From positions 1 to 64,000 of the forward strand of contig URDD01000002.1 in NCBI GenBank assembly GCA_900546395.1: a DNA stretch of 64,000 nt, read 5' to 3'. Positions within the stretch are counted from its first letter, which is position 1; each line of letters opens with the position of its first letter. The position numbers and the translations under genes are program-made. Below, piece after piece: positions 24,938 to 34,584 of this stretch. The notes under the pieces are model-generated. The model did no database searches and was not told the origin of the DNA. It saw only the letters and a list, made by a program, of their open reading frames with translations. Origin of the DNA: an uncultured Bacteroidales bacterium. GTDB lineage: Bacteria > Bacteroidota > Bacteroidia > Bacteroidales > UBA932.

Positions 24938-26224
24938 ATGAAAAAAAGTAATCTTTTTTGGGCAATGGCTGCCGGTGTATTGGCATTCAGCGCCTGCAGT
25001 AAGACAGAAAGCGGTATTGTACCGGAGAGTGACGGAGCAGCACAGCAGATTGTGCTCCAGGTAGCAAACGGTGGCGACCTTACCACCCGTGCCGGCCGTC
25101 CTATGTACGGCAGTGAAGCAAAGCAGACTATTGAGAATGTGAAACTCATCATCTGTGATGCTTCAAATCAGGTAGTATATGCTGAAGATATTGCAAGCTG
25201 GAACACAGATCAGGTTTCAACTCCATATAGTACCGGTGGACACGGAAGAGAGAAAGTCGTAGAACTCAAAGGTGAAAACAAATTGCCAGGAGATGCAACC
25301 TATACAGTGTATGCCATCGGTTATCACTCAAGTTCAGACTATACAAACATCAATGATGCTGTCGTAAATATCCGGAAAGGTGGCACATTCAATGAGAATG
25401 TGAAACTTACTCTTAATCAGGCTGCCGGAAATAAAATCGGTGAGGAGATTTTTGCAGGTTCTGTTAAAATCACAACCAAAACAGGCAAAGGTTTCAAGAC
25501 ACCTGTTGTCCTTAACCGTCAGGTAGCAGGTGTTTTCGGATATGTTCATGAAATTCCGTTCTTTGAAGGCGCAACTAACCTGAAGCTCGTAGCTTCCGCA
25601 AGAAATACCGGACTCGTTCTCGGACATTTTGCAAATGAGCAGATTGCAACCAATGGTGGTGCAGCAAATGTGAATTATGTTATCAACGGAGAAACTCCTG
25701 CTGATGATAAAGTTCTTTTTGATATCAAACTGTCAGACTGGTTTTCAGAGATTAAGGCTGGTGAAAACGGAATGATTGATACTGTCGGTACCTGGAAAAA
25801 CCCTTACGCTGCAGAAGCAAACTTCAAGAGAGGTTCCGTATTCGGAGGTAATTTCGTGATTCCTTTCGCAAAGGCTTCCGGCAATACTCTTGTACTCCAG
25901 CTTACAAAGGGGACTGAAGTGTTGAGAGAGTGGATTGTAAAACTTCCTGCTGGAGACGAGCAGCTTAAAGAGCACGATTTGTTGACTTGGAAAACTGACA
26001 ACTTTGCATCATCAAAGAATACTGACGTTAGCAAGGTATATAACATCGTACGCAACCACCTTTATGGAATCGGTACAAGAAATGAGGATAAGCCAGTAGA
26101 TCCTGACAAGCCAAATCCGGAACCAACTGATCCTGACGAGCCGGAGTCACTTAACAACAAGCATGAACTTGTACTCCAGGTTAATGACAACTGGGAGGTT
26201 ATCCACAAGATGGAACTTGAATAA
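24938..26224 (+). CDS. Major fimbrillin (FimA/Mfa1-like pilin)
   Basis: A 428-residue pilin precursor. Lipobox AFSAC (Cys20) leads to a short spacer and TTRAG with Arg51, the kind of site cut by an Arg-specific protease to expose the acceptor groove in type V pili. The two beta-sandwich domains cover about 55-230 and 240-380. A Pro/Asp/Glu-rich linker at about 382-402 precedes a C-terminal strand NDNWEVIHKMELE. It is proposed as the main shaft subunit because of its size, its fit to the FimA/Mfa1 plan, and tandem terminators right after it that would make it the most abundant product. It follows the FimB-like gene by 60 bases. Confidence 0.85.
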   Translation: MKKSNLFWAMAAGVLAFSACSKTESGIVPESDGAAQQIVLQVANGGDLTTRAGRPMYGSEAKQTIENVKLIICDASNQVVYAEDIASWNTDQVSTPYSTGGHGREKVVELKGENKLPGDATYTVYAIGYHSSSDYTNINDAVVNIRKGGTFNENVKLTLNQAAGNKIGEEIFAGSVKITTKTGKGFKTPVVLNRQVAGVFGYVHEIPFFEGATNLKLVASARNTGLVLGHFANEQIATNGGAANVNYVINGETPADDKVLFDIKLSDWFSEIKAGENGMIDTVGTWKNPYAAEANFKRGSVFGGNFVIPFAKASGNTLVLQLTKGTEVLREWIVKLPAGDEQLKEHDLLTWKTDNFASSKNTDVSKVYNIVRNHLYGIGTRNEDKPVDPDKPNPEPTDPDEPESLNNKHELVLQVNDNWEVIHKMELE

Positions 26225-26263
26225 AGATTTTTAAAGCCTTGTTTTCAAGGTAATATGTTCTTG

Positions 26264-26320
26264 GGGTGGCAGGAGTCGCCTGCCGCCCTGTTTTTAAATG
26301 CTGCCAGAACAGCATTTTTT
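26264..26320 (+). terminator. Tandem terminators after the major fimbrillin gene
   Basis: Hairpin 1: a ten-base stem GGGTGGCAGG/CCTGCCGCCC (26264-26288) followed by TGTTTTT. Hairpin 2: AAATGCTG/CAGCATTT (26296-26317) followed by more T. No promoter motif lies between them and the next gene at 26354. The downstream accessory genes are therefore probably reached by partial readthrough. Confidence 0.82.
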
Positions 26321-26353
26321 TACTGATAATCAGCCTCGGTCAAAATCAGAAAT

Positions 26354-29300
26354 ATGAAAAGATATTCATCACGACTTCAGTATCTCGTAAATAATTTGTA
26401 TAAGGTATGTGCAGGGACATCATTTCTCTGGGCGCTTCTCTTTTCCTCTTGTGTGGGAGAAGAAATGCTTGAGCCTGTCCATGAGCCTGAAGCTCCTACC
26501 AGAGCTACATTGACTGTCGAGAAACCAGGAGGTCTGATCCAGCAGGCTGACGGTACCTGGAAAGCGGAGAACTGCCGCGTGCCTCTCGTGGGTTCCGGGT
26601 GCATAGTGAACGATATTTTCAAACAGGTGGATGTAATATCCGGCGGTTCTGAAAAAATCGGAAATATTACAGACCTTGACCTTAAGAATCATTACACCGT
26701 TCCTGTGGCGGTGGAGGCCAAGCTTATCTACACTCCTATCACTTCTGTAAAGGATCTTCACAGGGTGTATGACAAGGGTCAGAAAGTCGGATTTGTCTAT
26801 AAGGACAACAGCGAAGGAGGTGCAAGTCTTCTTGACGTAAAATTGCTTAAAGGACTGACCCTCACTACATATTTAAAAGGCGTAAGACAGGAAAGTTCAA
26901 TATCGGACACAGGCTCAAGTGTCCTCACTCTTGACTTGCTCTCTCTTAACAGTAACAGCAATATTGAAAACAGGGTAATATCCTTTGATGCAACCAGGCC
27001 TTTCGATGAAGTAGTGCTTGGAATCACAGGTGTGGACTTAACGGCATTGACCAACATTTCATTGTCAGTGAAATATGCTTTTGTGGGAGAAAACCCTGAA
27101 ATCAGAGCTACATCAGAGGCGGACTTCAAATACTTCTGGACCGGAGGTTCTCCTGTTGTGGCAGATAATAATATTGCAGGAGAAAACAATATAACAGATA
27201 GCGACCCTACAAATTCAGCTCTGTTTACATCAGAAATCGGTTTTGCTTCTTATGCAATTGTCAATCTGAAGAAAGAAATGCCGGTAGGGTCAGAAGTCGG
27301 TTTTTGTTACAAAGTAGGAAAACTCATTGACTTGAGTGTCTTTGGTACGGATAATCCTAAACTTACCACATACAGCAGTAATGGAAAAGAACTTGAATCA
27401 TCGGAGCCGGCAAAGTCACTTTTAAGTTTGGGTCTGATAGGTGGGAATGGAGAAAAGATATTTACCAACATAGAAATAAAAGAACCGTGCAGTCAAATAG
27501 AATTTCAGCATCCGCGAAAACTTCTTGATTTAGGAGGTATGTCTGTTTTCTATGCCTACGTCCGTGAGGGTGTGAAACTTGATCCGGCAAACGAGTTTAC
27601 ATTCGGAAACGACACCACTTACAGCAATTCATACAGGCTTCCGAAATCTGAAAAAGGCACAGTACAATATCAGGTATTGTACTCTCCTTATGGAAGCAAT
27701 CCTGCAGTGTCGCAGTTGGGCGGAACACAGATGCTTGACGGCATGACACACGACGGAGCCTACCGTATCCAGGCTCTCTATACCAGCAATACAGACGGCC
27801 GGCAGGTGAGCCATATTGCTACTATATATAGAAAATCAGAGTCCCGCAAAGAGGGAAACATATATATAACGGCACGTTCTCATGGGGCATACGCCGCTGA
27901 ACCTATAGGATGGCACGGCTCGCTGCTGAGTCTGTTCAAAGGCAGCAACAATCTCAATAATGTGGTTGACAACCAGTTGGACAATTATGCCGTCGCATAT
28001 AATCTTTTATCTCTTCTTGAATGGTCGCCGGTCGCATCATTCAAGTTAAATACTCCGGTAGGTGGTGACGGTGAGGTCAGGACAGGCTTTGTCGTCAAGA
28101 GCAATACACATCTTCTTGACCTGACGGCTCTCAGCTATTTCAAGATAAAACTATATAGCGGAAGCTCCCTGGTCTACGAATCCGCTTCGTCAGGAAACTC
28201 TACCGTAAAGCTCGGGCTTTTGGGCTATGACCGCAGCAAGGTCCGCCTGAGCGCACTTACTGACCAGTCGTTTGACCGAATGGAACTTTGGGCAAAAGGG
28301 GCAGCTACTCTTATGGAAAGCATCCGTATATACAATGTCTTCTACGAAGACAGTGCCTGTGATGCCACTTCGGAAGTGGGCGGCGGATTTGAACTGATGA
28401 CCAATATCAAGGACAATCTGATTATTGATTACGAGAACACCAAACTTGCCGGTCTTCTGGCGGTAGGACAGAAGGCAACTGAACTTGGCAATATGCTGGA
28501 CGGAAGCATCCGTTCCGGAACGCTTCTGCAGTCAACCGCTGATATCGGGTCAGTCAAGATTTCTCTTTCTTTTGACAAGCGTCCGGCCGGACAGCCTGTA
28601 GGAATAATATTGGGAGAAATGCCGAATCTTCTGAATGTAAATTTGGTGAAAATAGGTAATCTTAAGGTCTTCAGCGGAGACAATCCAGAGCCTGTCGCAT
28701 CTACCAAAAAACTGGAAGATTTGAAGATTTTGGGAGCGGACCTGATTTCCCATGGCGGCCGCACTTATATGGAGGTGACTCCTGATACGGAATACGACAG
28801 GGTGGAATTTGCCTTTGGAGGTGTGGAGCTTTTGTCAAACTCCAAGGTATGCGGAGTATATTGCCGCAATGTTGAAAATGACAGGGGAGCAGGAGACGGC
28901 CAGCTGACGGTCAATGACGGCACTTACCGTACCTGTTTCGGCTCTCCTTTGAAAATAAGTTACAAATCCACTTCGCTGGCATCAGGAACCAAGCTCAGTC
29001 TTTATTGTGAGGACATAGCTGACAATACTGTTTTCCATCGTGTGGAGGCTGCTCTTGATGATACGGAGAAGGCAGTAGTGATTCCGGCCGGGGCTTTGCC
29101 GGTGGGCAGATATAATGTGAAAATATACAGTATGGAAGGAGTTCCTCTCAGCGGAAAGTCCAATATTGTTGCCATAATACATCCGAGACTTACCCAGTGG
29201 AAGACTTCTGCCGCCACTAAAGACTGGAATGAGTGGAACAACTGGAGTGAAGGCAGTCCGTGGAAGTGTACTGACGTGATAATCCCTTCAGGTGCAGCCA

Positions 29301-30583
29301 TATATCCTGAACTGTCAGGAACAGAGAACTTCTGCCGTAACATTTATTTCAAGAGCGGGGCAGAGGTCGTAGGTACTTCTCATCTCACATATGGAGGAAA
29401 GGCTTTTGTAGATATGGCTCTCCAAGGCGGACGTAACTATATGATTTCTGCTCCTCTGCAGGAAACATTTACCGGAGACATGTTTATCAATCCTGTCGGC
29501 AGCAATCTTGCTTTCACTCCTTTTGACAGCAAGAACTATCCTGAGATGCGTCATTCGCCTGTAGTCTATCAGCGTTTCTGGAGCCGTGAAGCCACTGAAA
29601 AAATCGTAGGGCAGGACGGTGCTCTGGCAGGAGTGGAAGTAGGTGCGGCCCAGTGGTCTCAGGAGTTCAATGCAGTGGCTGCGGAATATGATTATGCCCA
29701 GGGATTTTCACTCAGGGCAGGAGATGCCAATGATTTCAGAGGATATACTTTCTGTTTCCCTAAAGTACATACAGGGTATCATTACTGGACGCCGGAAGGA
29801 GTCATGACCGGACATAGAGACACGGTAGCAAGGACGTCGGCATCTGTCGGGAAGCTTAATCACCTTAATGCTTCGGTAACTCTTACCAATAAGGGTGGCA
29901 AGACTTTTATAATGGGAAACCCTCTGATGTGTCATTTGGATGTAGCAAAATTCCTGCAGGCAAATACCGGGGTTTCGCACATCCTTACATACGACGGGAA
30001 CACATTCAATCCGACTATAAGTATTGACGGACAACTGGTTTCGAGTCAGACCCAGGCAGGACTCAAAATTGCTCCCATGGAAGCTTTTTTTGTCGTCGCA
30101 GTGACTGCGGAAAATAGCCTCAGTGTAAATCTTAATGAAGGAATGTTCTGCCAGAAGTCCGGTACTTCATCTGTGAGGGGGACCTCGCTTCCTGTGCTGA
30201 GGATTACGGCGGCTGCCGGCGGAAGCGTATCGTCATGCGTGGTGGTGAAGTCTGCCGGGGCATCAGATGCCTTGCGTGGCGGCGAGGATGTATTTATGAT
30301 GACTGATGGTGCCGTTGCTTCACCGGTATCTGTATTTACTCTGGCTCCGGGTAGCGGAAGGGCTCTTTCCCTCCAGCAGATGGGTGGTCTGAGGAAAATT
30401 CCGCTGGGATTCCTTAGGGGAAATGCAGGTCCTGTCACTTTGCTGTTCGATGCTGCAGGAGGGGAGTGGGACAGCTGGGTGCTTGAGGATACCCTCTCCG
30501 GAAAACAATATCCATTGAGAGGAGTCGTGGAGCTGGACGGGGTAGAAAACGGCAGCGGACGTTTTATTCTGAGGTTATTGTAG
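26354..30583 (+). CDS. Large repeat-containing pilus-locus lipoprotein, probable tip adhesin
   Basis: A 1409-residue protein with lipobox LFSSC (Cys33) and an early PTRAT site (Arg50) like the fimbrillins. Four divergent beta-rich repeats of about 100 residues start near residues 146, 316, 578 and 750. Each runs VGF-V/C-YK, a run of alternating Leu, a central strand pair, then FD-x-V/M-x-L and a closing aromatic strand. From about 955 comes a different C-terminal region (W-N-x-W-N-N-W-S-E-G, DVIIPSGA, then IMGNPLMCHLD) seen in very large Bacteroidales surface proteins. Size and position suggest a tip adhesin or late-added subunit, but no ligand can be named. Confidence 0.65.
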   Translation: MKRYSSRLQYLVNNLYKVCAGTSFLWALLFSSCVGEEMLEPVHEPEAPTRATLTVEKPGGLIQQADGTWKAENCRVPLVGSGCIVNDIFKQVDVISGGSEKIGNITDLDLKNHYTVPVAVEAKLIYTPITSVKDLHRVYDKGQKVGFVYKDNSEGGASLLDVKLLKGLTLTTYLKGVRQESSISDTGSSVLTLDLLSLNSNSNIENRVISFDATRPFDEVVLGITGVDLTALTNISLSVKYAFVGENPEIRATSEADFKYFWTGGSPVVADNNIAGENNITDSDPTNSALFTSEIGFASYAIVNLKKEMPVGSEVGFCYKVGKLIDLSVFGTDNPKLTTYSSNGKELESSEPAKSLLSLGLIGGNGEKIFTNIEIKEPCSQIEFQHPRKLLDLGGMSVFYAYVREGVKLDPANEFTFGNDTTYSNSYRLPKSEKGTVQYQVLYSPYGSNPAVSQLGGTQMLDGMTHDGAYRIQALYTSNTDGRQVSHIATIYRKSESRKEGNIYITARSHGAYAAEPIGWHGSLLSLFKGSNNLNNVVDNQLDNYAVAYNLLSLLEWSPVASFKLNTPVGGDGEVRTGFVVKSNTHLLDLTALSYFKIKLYSGSSLVYESASSGNSTVKLGLLGYDRSKVRLSALTDQSFDRMELWAKGAATLMESIRIYNVFYEDSACDATSEVGGGFELMTNIKDNLIIDYENTKLAGLLAVGQKATELGNMLDGSIRSGTLLQSTADIGSVKISLSFDKRPAGQPVGIILGEMPNLLNVNLVKIGNLKVFSGDNPEPVASTKKLEDLKILGADLISHGGRTYMEVTPDTEYDRVEFAFGGVELLSNSKVCGVYCRNVENDRGAGDGQLTVNDGTYRTCFGSPLKISYKSTSLASGTKLSLYCEDIADNTVFHRVEAALDDTEKAVVIPAGALPVGRYNVKIYSMEGVPLSGKSNIVAIIHPRLTQWKTSAATKDWNEWNNWSEGSPWKCTDVIIPSGAAIYPELSGTENFCRNIYFKSGAEVVGTSHLTYGGKAFVDMALQGGRNYMISAPLQETFTGDMFINPVGSNLAFTPFDSKNYPEMRHSPVVYQRFWSREATEKIVGQDGALAGVEVGAAQWSQEFNAVAAEYDYAQGFSLRAGDANDFRGYTFCFPKVHTGYHYWTPEGVMTGHRDTVARTSASVGKLNHLNASVTLTNKGGKTFIMGNPLMCHLDVAKFLQANTGVSHILTYDGNTFNPTISIDGQLVSSQTQAGLKIAPMEAFFVVAVTAENSLSVNLNEGMFCQKSGTSSVRGTSLPVLRITAAAGGSVSSCVVVKSAGASDALRGGEDVFMMTDGAVASPVSVFTLAPGSGRALSLQQMGGLRKIPLGFLRGNAGPVTLLFDAAGGEWDSWVLEDTLSGKQYPLRGVVELDGVENGSGRFILRLL

Positions 30584-30616
30584 AACTTTGATGACACACC
30601 AAAACTTGAAAGACTG

Positions 30617-31948
30617 ATGATGAACAGGAAACTCATATATTGTATTTTGTCAGGAGCATTGACTGCTTCGGTACTTGCAGGATGTTCGAAAGATGTACCA
30701 AAACAGCAGAATGATGCCGTGGAGCCATGTTCCATTATGCTGGAAGTGAAGGGAAAAACTGACACCCGTACTCCGGTTGAGGATCCGGATGATACCAGCA
30801 AGAAGGGAAAACAGCATGTGACCAGAATCCAGCTTTATATCTATGAACAAAATGCTGTAGGAACAGACTTTACATGTGTGGCTTCCGAAGATGTGAAATG
30901 GATGCACCTGCAGGGAGCTATGGATGGACTTGAGACGAGAAAGCAGGATTATACTACTGTATATCAGGATTATAAGGATGGTGTTGATTACAGGTTTGTC
31001 GCTATGGGTTTTGATGATACTTTTACCGGTCCGGTTACTGCCCCGGAATTCAAGTGTGAAAATTCTGTCGCCGCTTATGGAAAGCCTGATGCTGTGGCAA
31101 AGGTAGGGGACAAGCTCTCGGCAGGCATGTTTTCACTGCAGGCGGGAGCAGAAGTGTCGCTGATAGCCAGGTCTGAACTATATGCCGGTGCCCGTACTTT
31201 TACAAGGGCTGACTTGAAAAACGGTACGGCATCCAAGTCTCCCATAGAGCTTAAGCGCAGGGTGGCCGGAGTGCTCGGCTACTTCAAGAACCTTCCGGAG
31301 AAAATTGAGAATCGGGATGTCGCAAAGGTCGTGCTCCGTCTCTACGAATCACAGAACACCCGGGTAGGATTTCTTCCGATATTGCCGGATGGTGCTGCGC
31401 GTCCGGAAGATGTGACAGATGATGATTATATAGACTATATGGTTTCTCCTTATGAAGGAAATGAGGACGGGAAAGTCATAGCTTCATACCAGGTTCCTGT
31501 AACCGGTCCTGAAGCTACATTCAGTCTCTCGGCTTATATGCTGCCGATGGGGGCTTCTGCTTTAAAGGATGAATGCACAATAGAGCTGGTGATATTGGAT
31601 GCCATGGGCATCGATCTGGCAAAGAGGCGTGTCCTTTACACTCCGGAGGTCCCTGCCACACGCAACGGAACCGGAATCATAGGTGACGGGAAAAATGCCA
31701 GGATGCAATATCCGGTACGTGCAAACCAGTTTTACCGTATAGGTACTTCCAAGGAACCTGTGGACCTGAGCGGCCAGTCCAGCGATATCTATATTTATAT
31801 AGACCCTGTGTGGGATGAATATTATGGAGGTACGCTTGACGGTACGGGAAACGGCGGTATTGACATAGACAAAGAGTGGGGCTCTCACGACGGAGGCTCC
31901 ATAGATGTGCCGGTTAAGCCACATAAGCTTTCAGGAATAGTACTATAG
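30617..31948 (+). CDS. Second fimbrillin-family lipoprotein (minor subunit)
   Basis: A 443-residue lipoprotein with lipobox VLAGC (Cys23) and KTDTRTP with Arg51, matching the processing site of the major fimbrillin. The N-terminal domain has TRIQLYIYEQ and the central part IELKRRVAGVLGYFKNLP, typical of FimA/Mfa-like pilins and comparable with LNRQVAGVFGYVHEIP in the major subunit. The C-terminus is Gly/Asp-rich and lacks the NDxWEV strand. It is probably a minor shaft or sub-tip subunit. It follows the large protein by 33 bases and precedes the 818-residue gene by 27. Confidence 0.75.
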   Translation: MMNRKLIYCILSGALTASVLAGCSKDVPKQQNDAVEPCSIMLEVKGKTDTRTPVEDPDDTSKKGKQHVTRIQLYIYEQNAVGTDFTCVASEDVKWMHLQGAMDGLETRKQDYTTVYQDYKDGVDYRFVAMGFDDTFTGPVTAPEFKCENSVAAYGKPDAVAKVGDKLSAGMFSLQAGAEVSLIARSELYAGARTFTRADLKNGTASKSPIELKRRVAGVLGYFKNLPEKIENRDVAKVVLRLYESQNTRVGFLPILPDGAARPEDVTDDDYIDYMVSPYEGNEDGKVIASYQVPVTGPEATFSLSAYMLPMGASALKDECTIELVILDAMGIDLAKRRVLYTPEVPATRNGTGIIGDGKNARMQYPVRANQFYRIGTSKEPVDLSGQSSDIYIYIDPVWDEYYGGTLDGTGNGGIDIDKEWGSHDGGSIDVPVKPHKLSGIVL

Positions 31949-31975
31949 TTTGACAATAAATAATTTACGTATCGC

Positions 31976-34432
31976 ATGAGAATATATTTTAAAACGGCTT
32001 TATGCTTGTTTTTGCCTCTTTTCATTGCTTCCTGCTCAGAGACAATGGAAGAGGTGCCTGGTCAGGGAGCGGCATCTGCAAGCTTCAGCCTTTCTTTGAA
32101 TCCGGTGACCCGGGCGGCCAAAGATCTGGATCCTGCACACTATGATGCAAAAGTTTATCTTTATGAGCGCAGGGAGTCTGATGGCTCTGCCGGATATACC
32201 CAGGTGCAGGAACTTCCTGTCGCTTCAAATCAGATGACTATTTCAGAACTGGTGCCGCTGAAGCAGTATAAGGCTGTTTTTCTGGCAGTCCCAAAGGGTC
32301 AGACTCCTGCTCTTCCTGAATTTATGGGCAAAGGAAATGTTCCTTCATATTCAGAAGCTGCTGCGGAATATATAGAGGGCCTGAGCAGTGATATATCAAA
32401 TGACGTTTTCCGCAGTATTGTGGATTTCAAGGCTACTACTGCCAACAGCCAGCAGACTACTGTGCTTACACGCCAGAACGGAGCATTGGAAGTACGCCTT
32501 CTTAACCAGAAAAACCTGACATCAGTGAAGCTGCATCTGAGCGGCCATACTTCATTCCTTCTTCATGACGGAACAGGCGGACAGGTGATTACGCAGGGAA
32601 ATACTGTAGCTCTGGAAACCACTCTTACTGATCCGGCAAAACTTTCTGCTTCGGAAGTAAAGATACGTATCAATCTTCTTCCCCAGGAAGATCTCACAGA
32701 TAAGGATGGTACCAATAACTATCTGGAAGTCACTTCAGGAGGGGTCACGACCAAATATCCTGTAAAGTCTGACCATCAGGCCATACCGGTCTATCCCAAC
32801 CAGATTACCTGGCTGACACTCGGAAGCAGGGACAATACCAATTTTGATGTGTCTTTCAGCGGCAAAATCAACCTTGACGATCCTCAGTGGGATGGAATAC
32901 ACGGCGGTACTGGTGAAAACCAGGGCCAGCAGGCCGGTCCCTTAGAAGAAGGCTATTTCAGGGCTACGTTCTTTGCAGATGACGGATGTCCGGCTTCAAG
33001 GGCTGCGATATCAGGAAACTCGGAGAGGATACAGTCTCTTCTCTGCCTGATTTATAAAAAAGAGGCAGACGGGTCATATACTTTCAAGGAGGAAAAGGAA
33101 GTGATCAGATATAGCGGTACAGTCGGAACAGTAGAGCCTCAGACATACTCCTGGCCTTTGGCTGCGAAAGTGTCTTTTGATCTTCCGAACGGAGGAGATT
33201 ACAGGGCCGTGTTCGTAGGAAACGTGCAGCCGGAGCTTTTCCCTGAGCAGAATACAGTAGGCGGAACAGGACTGGAGCCTATTCTGACAGGCTATAAGGA
33301 CGGCTTCAGCGCATCCCGTATCCATATGCCTCAGAAAGGTCCTGCAGCATTCGGGCAGTACAATATGTTCTATCTTGCCACTGTGGATTTCAACCAAAGC
33401 AACCCAAGTCCTTATGTCCTTCTGGAGAGAATTGTCACCAGCAATGTATATTCCCGCACGATGATTGATGAAAATAAAGGTCTTGATATGCTGGTTGACA
33501 ATCTCCTCGCTCAGATAAGGGAGAATCAGCTCACTACCAATGTGGTCAAGGGTCTGCTTGAGTCAAAGTTGCTTATTATCCTCGAACCTGTATTAGGGGA
33601 TTTGACGACAAAACTTCTTACCCCTTTGGTTGACCGTCTTGTGAATGCCCTTTTGGGAGGAGTGCTTACTGCTTTGGACAAGTTGCTTTTGGATGAATTG
33701 GTGAAAGCCCTTAAAGCCAGTCTTGATGGTCTGGCAGGACCGCAGACTGGCCTGTTGGGACTCGGCTATGTCCTTAACCCGTGGACTACGACTGACAATG
33801 CAGATCTTATATACGGTTCTATGACGGAGAGCATTAATTTCAACCGCACAGCATGTACTGCATTTAAGGCAGGTGTCGAGTGGAAAGATATTCCGGTCAA
33901 TACAGATAAGGCCAATAATATCAGTACGATATCGGTTACCTGTCTCGGAGGAACAGAGCAGGTCTCAAAAATAAATGTTGGAAATAAAGGTACTTATCCT
34001 GATTTGCTCCGCCCTATATTGGACAAACTTGACGAGAAGGTAATCAACGGCCTTCTTATAAATATCCACACTCCGCTTAAATACAATATGGAGTCCAATC
34101 TCCAATATACTACTGACTATGAATTGCTGGATGTTATGTTGAGGGATTACAGTACTTCTGCTGAATCTCAGTCTGTCAGTGTTTCTGTCCAATTGAACGA
34201 TATTGCAAATCTCAGTGAGATTGTAAAAGAGATTCTTGGTGACGGACTTATCAGCGGAATTGTCGGTGGCGTGACGGATCATCTTCTTCAGCCTGTCTTG
34301 GATGTCTTGCTTAAATCAACTGTAGAGTTTCTGGATATCAAGCTGCCTGATTTGGGCTTGGGCAATATCCGGTTGAGTGGCACATGGGATGCTACCCATG
34401 TTTCGGACGGCACTATAGCCCCTAAACTGTAG
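31976..34432 (+). CDS. Pilus-locus lipoprotein with duplicated fimbrillin-like domains and Leu-rich helices
   Basis: An 818-residue lipoprotein: lipobox FIASC (Cys20), then NPVTRAA with Arg46. Two related beta domains follow, about 34-310 and 325-490; each begins with a strand plus a YLYE or LIYKKE motif and contains KAVFLAVPKG or RAVFVGNVQP. Residues about 505-595 form long amphipathic Leu-rich helices (LLESKLLIILEPVLGDLTT and on), and a similar segment near 745-790 ends in KLPDLGLGNIRLSGTWD. Such helices are unusual for a pilin and suggest lipid or protein binding. It is the last gene of the locus. No terminator was found in the following 100 bases. Confidence 0.65.
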   Translation: MRIYFKTALCLFLPLFIASCSETMEEVPGQGAASASFSLSLNPVTRAAKDLDPAHYDAKVYLYERRESDGSAGYTQVQELPVASNQMTISELVPLKQYKAVFLAVPKGQTPALPEFMGKGNVPSYSEAAAEYIEGLSSDISNDVFRSIVDFKATTANSQQTTVLTRQNGALEVRLLNQKNLTSVKLHLSGHTSFLLHDGTGGQVITQGNTVALETTLTDPAKLSASEVKIRINLLPQEDLTDKDGTNNYLEVTSGGVTTKYPVKSDHQAIPVYPNQITWLTLGSRDNTNFDVSFSGKINLDDPQWDGIHGGTGENQGQQAGPLEEGYFRATFFADDGCPASRAAISGNSERIQSLLCLIYKKEADGSYTFKEEKEVIRYSGTVGTVEPQTYSWPLAAKVSFDLPNGGDYRAVFVGNVQPELFPEQNTVGGTGLEPILTGYKDGFSASRIHMPQKGPAAFGQYNMFYLATVDFNQSNPSPYVLLERIVTSNVYSRTMIDENKGLDMLVDNLLAQIRENQLTTNVVKGLLESKLLIILEPVLGDLTTKLLTPLVDRLVNALLGGVLTALDKLLLDELVKALKASLDGLAGPQTGLLGLGYVLNPWTTTDNADLIYGSMTESINFNRTACTAFKAGVEWKDIPVNTDKANNISTISVTCLGGTEQVSKINVGNKGTYPDLLRPILDKLDEKVINGLLINIHTPLKYNMESNLQYTTDYELLDVMLRDYSTSAESQSVSVSVQLNDIANLSEIVKEILGDGLISGIVGGVTDHLLQPVLDVLLKSTVEFLDIKLPDLGLGNIRLSGTWDATHVSDGTIAPKL

Positions 34433-34561
34433 CTGATTCTCAGGCTCCGGTCTTTCCATGTGGTAAATGCAACATATTCAGCATCAGACGTCAATTTTGT
34501 AAATTCGATTGTTTTCTTATTGTGGAAGTCAGTTTGCAGCCTGGTTGTAAGTATGTGTCTG

Positions 34562-34569
34562 TATATTTG
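34562..34569 (+). promoter_or_regulatory. Probable -7 box for the CDF exporter gene
   Basis: TATATTTG matches TAnnTTTG and would start a transcript near 34576. That places the earlier in-frame start at 34522 upstream of the transcript and favours 34585. No -33 box is clear. Confidence 0.45.
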
Positions 34570-34584
34570 CTGCGGATTTTAAAG

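Noticed and set aside
30046..30801. Minus-strand open frame of 251 codons across two pilus genes
   Set aside because: It is antisense to the end of the 1409-residue gene and the start of the next lipoprotein; Ser/Pro-rich shadow with no promoter.
20521..34432. Invertible promoter (inverted repeats with a recombinase) controlling the pilus locus
   Set aside because: No recombinase gene and no matched inverted repeats flanking the probable promoter at 21486 were found.
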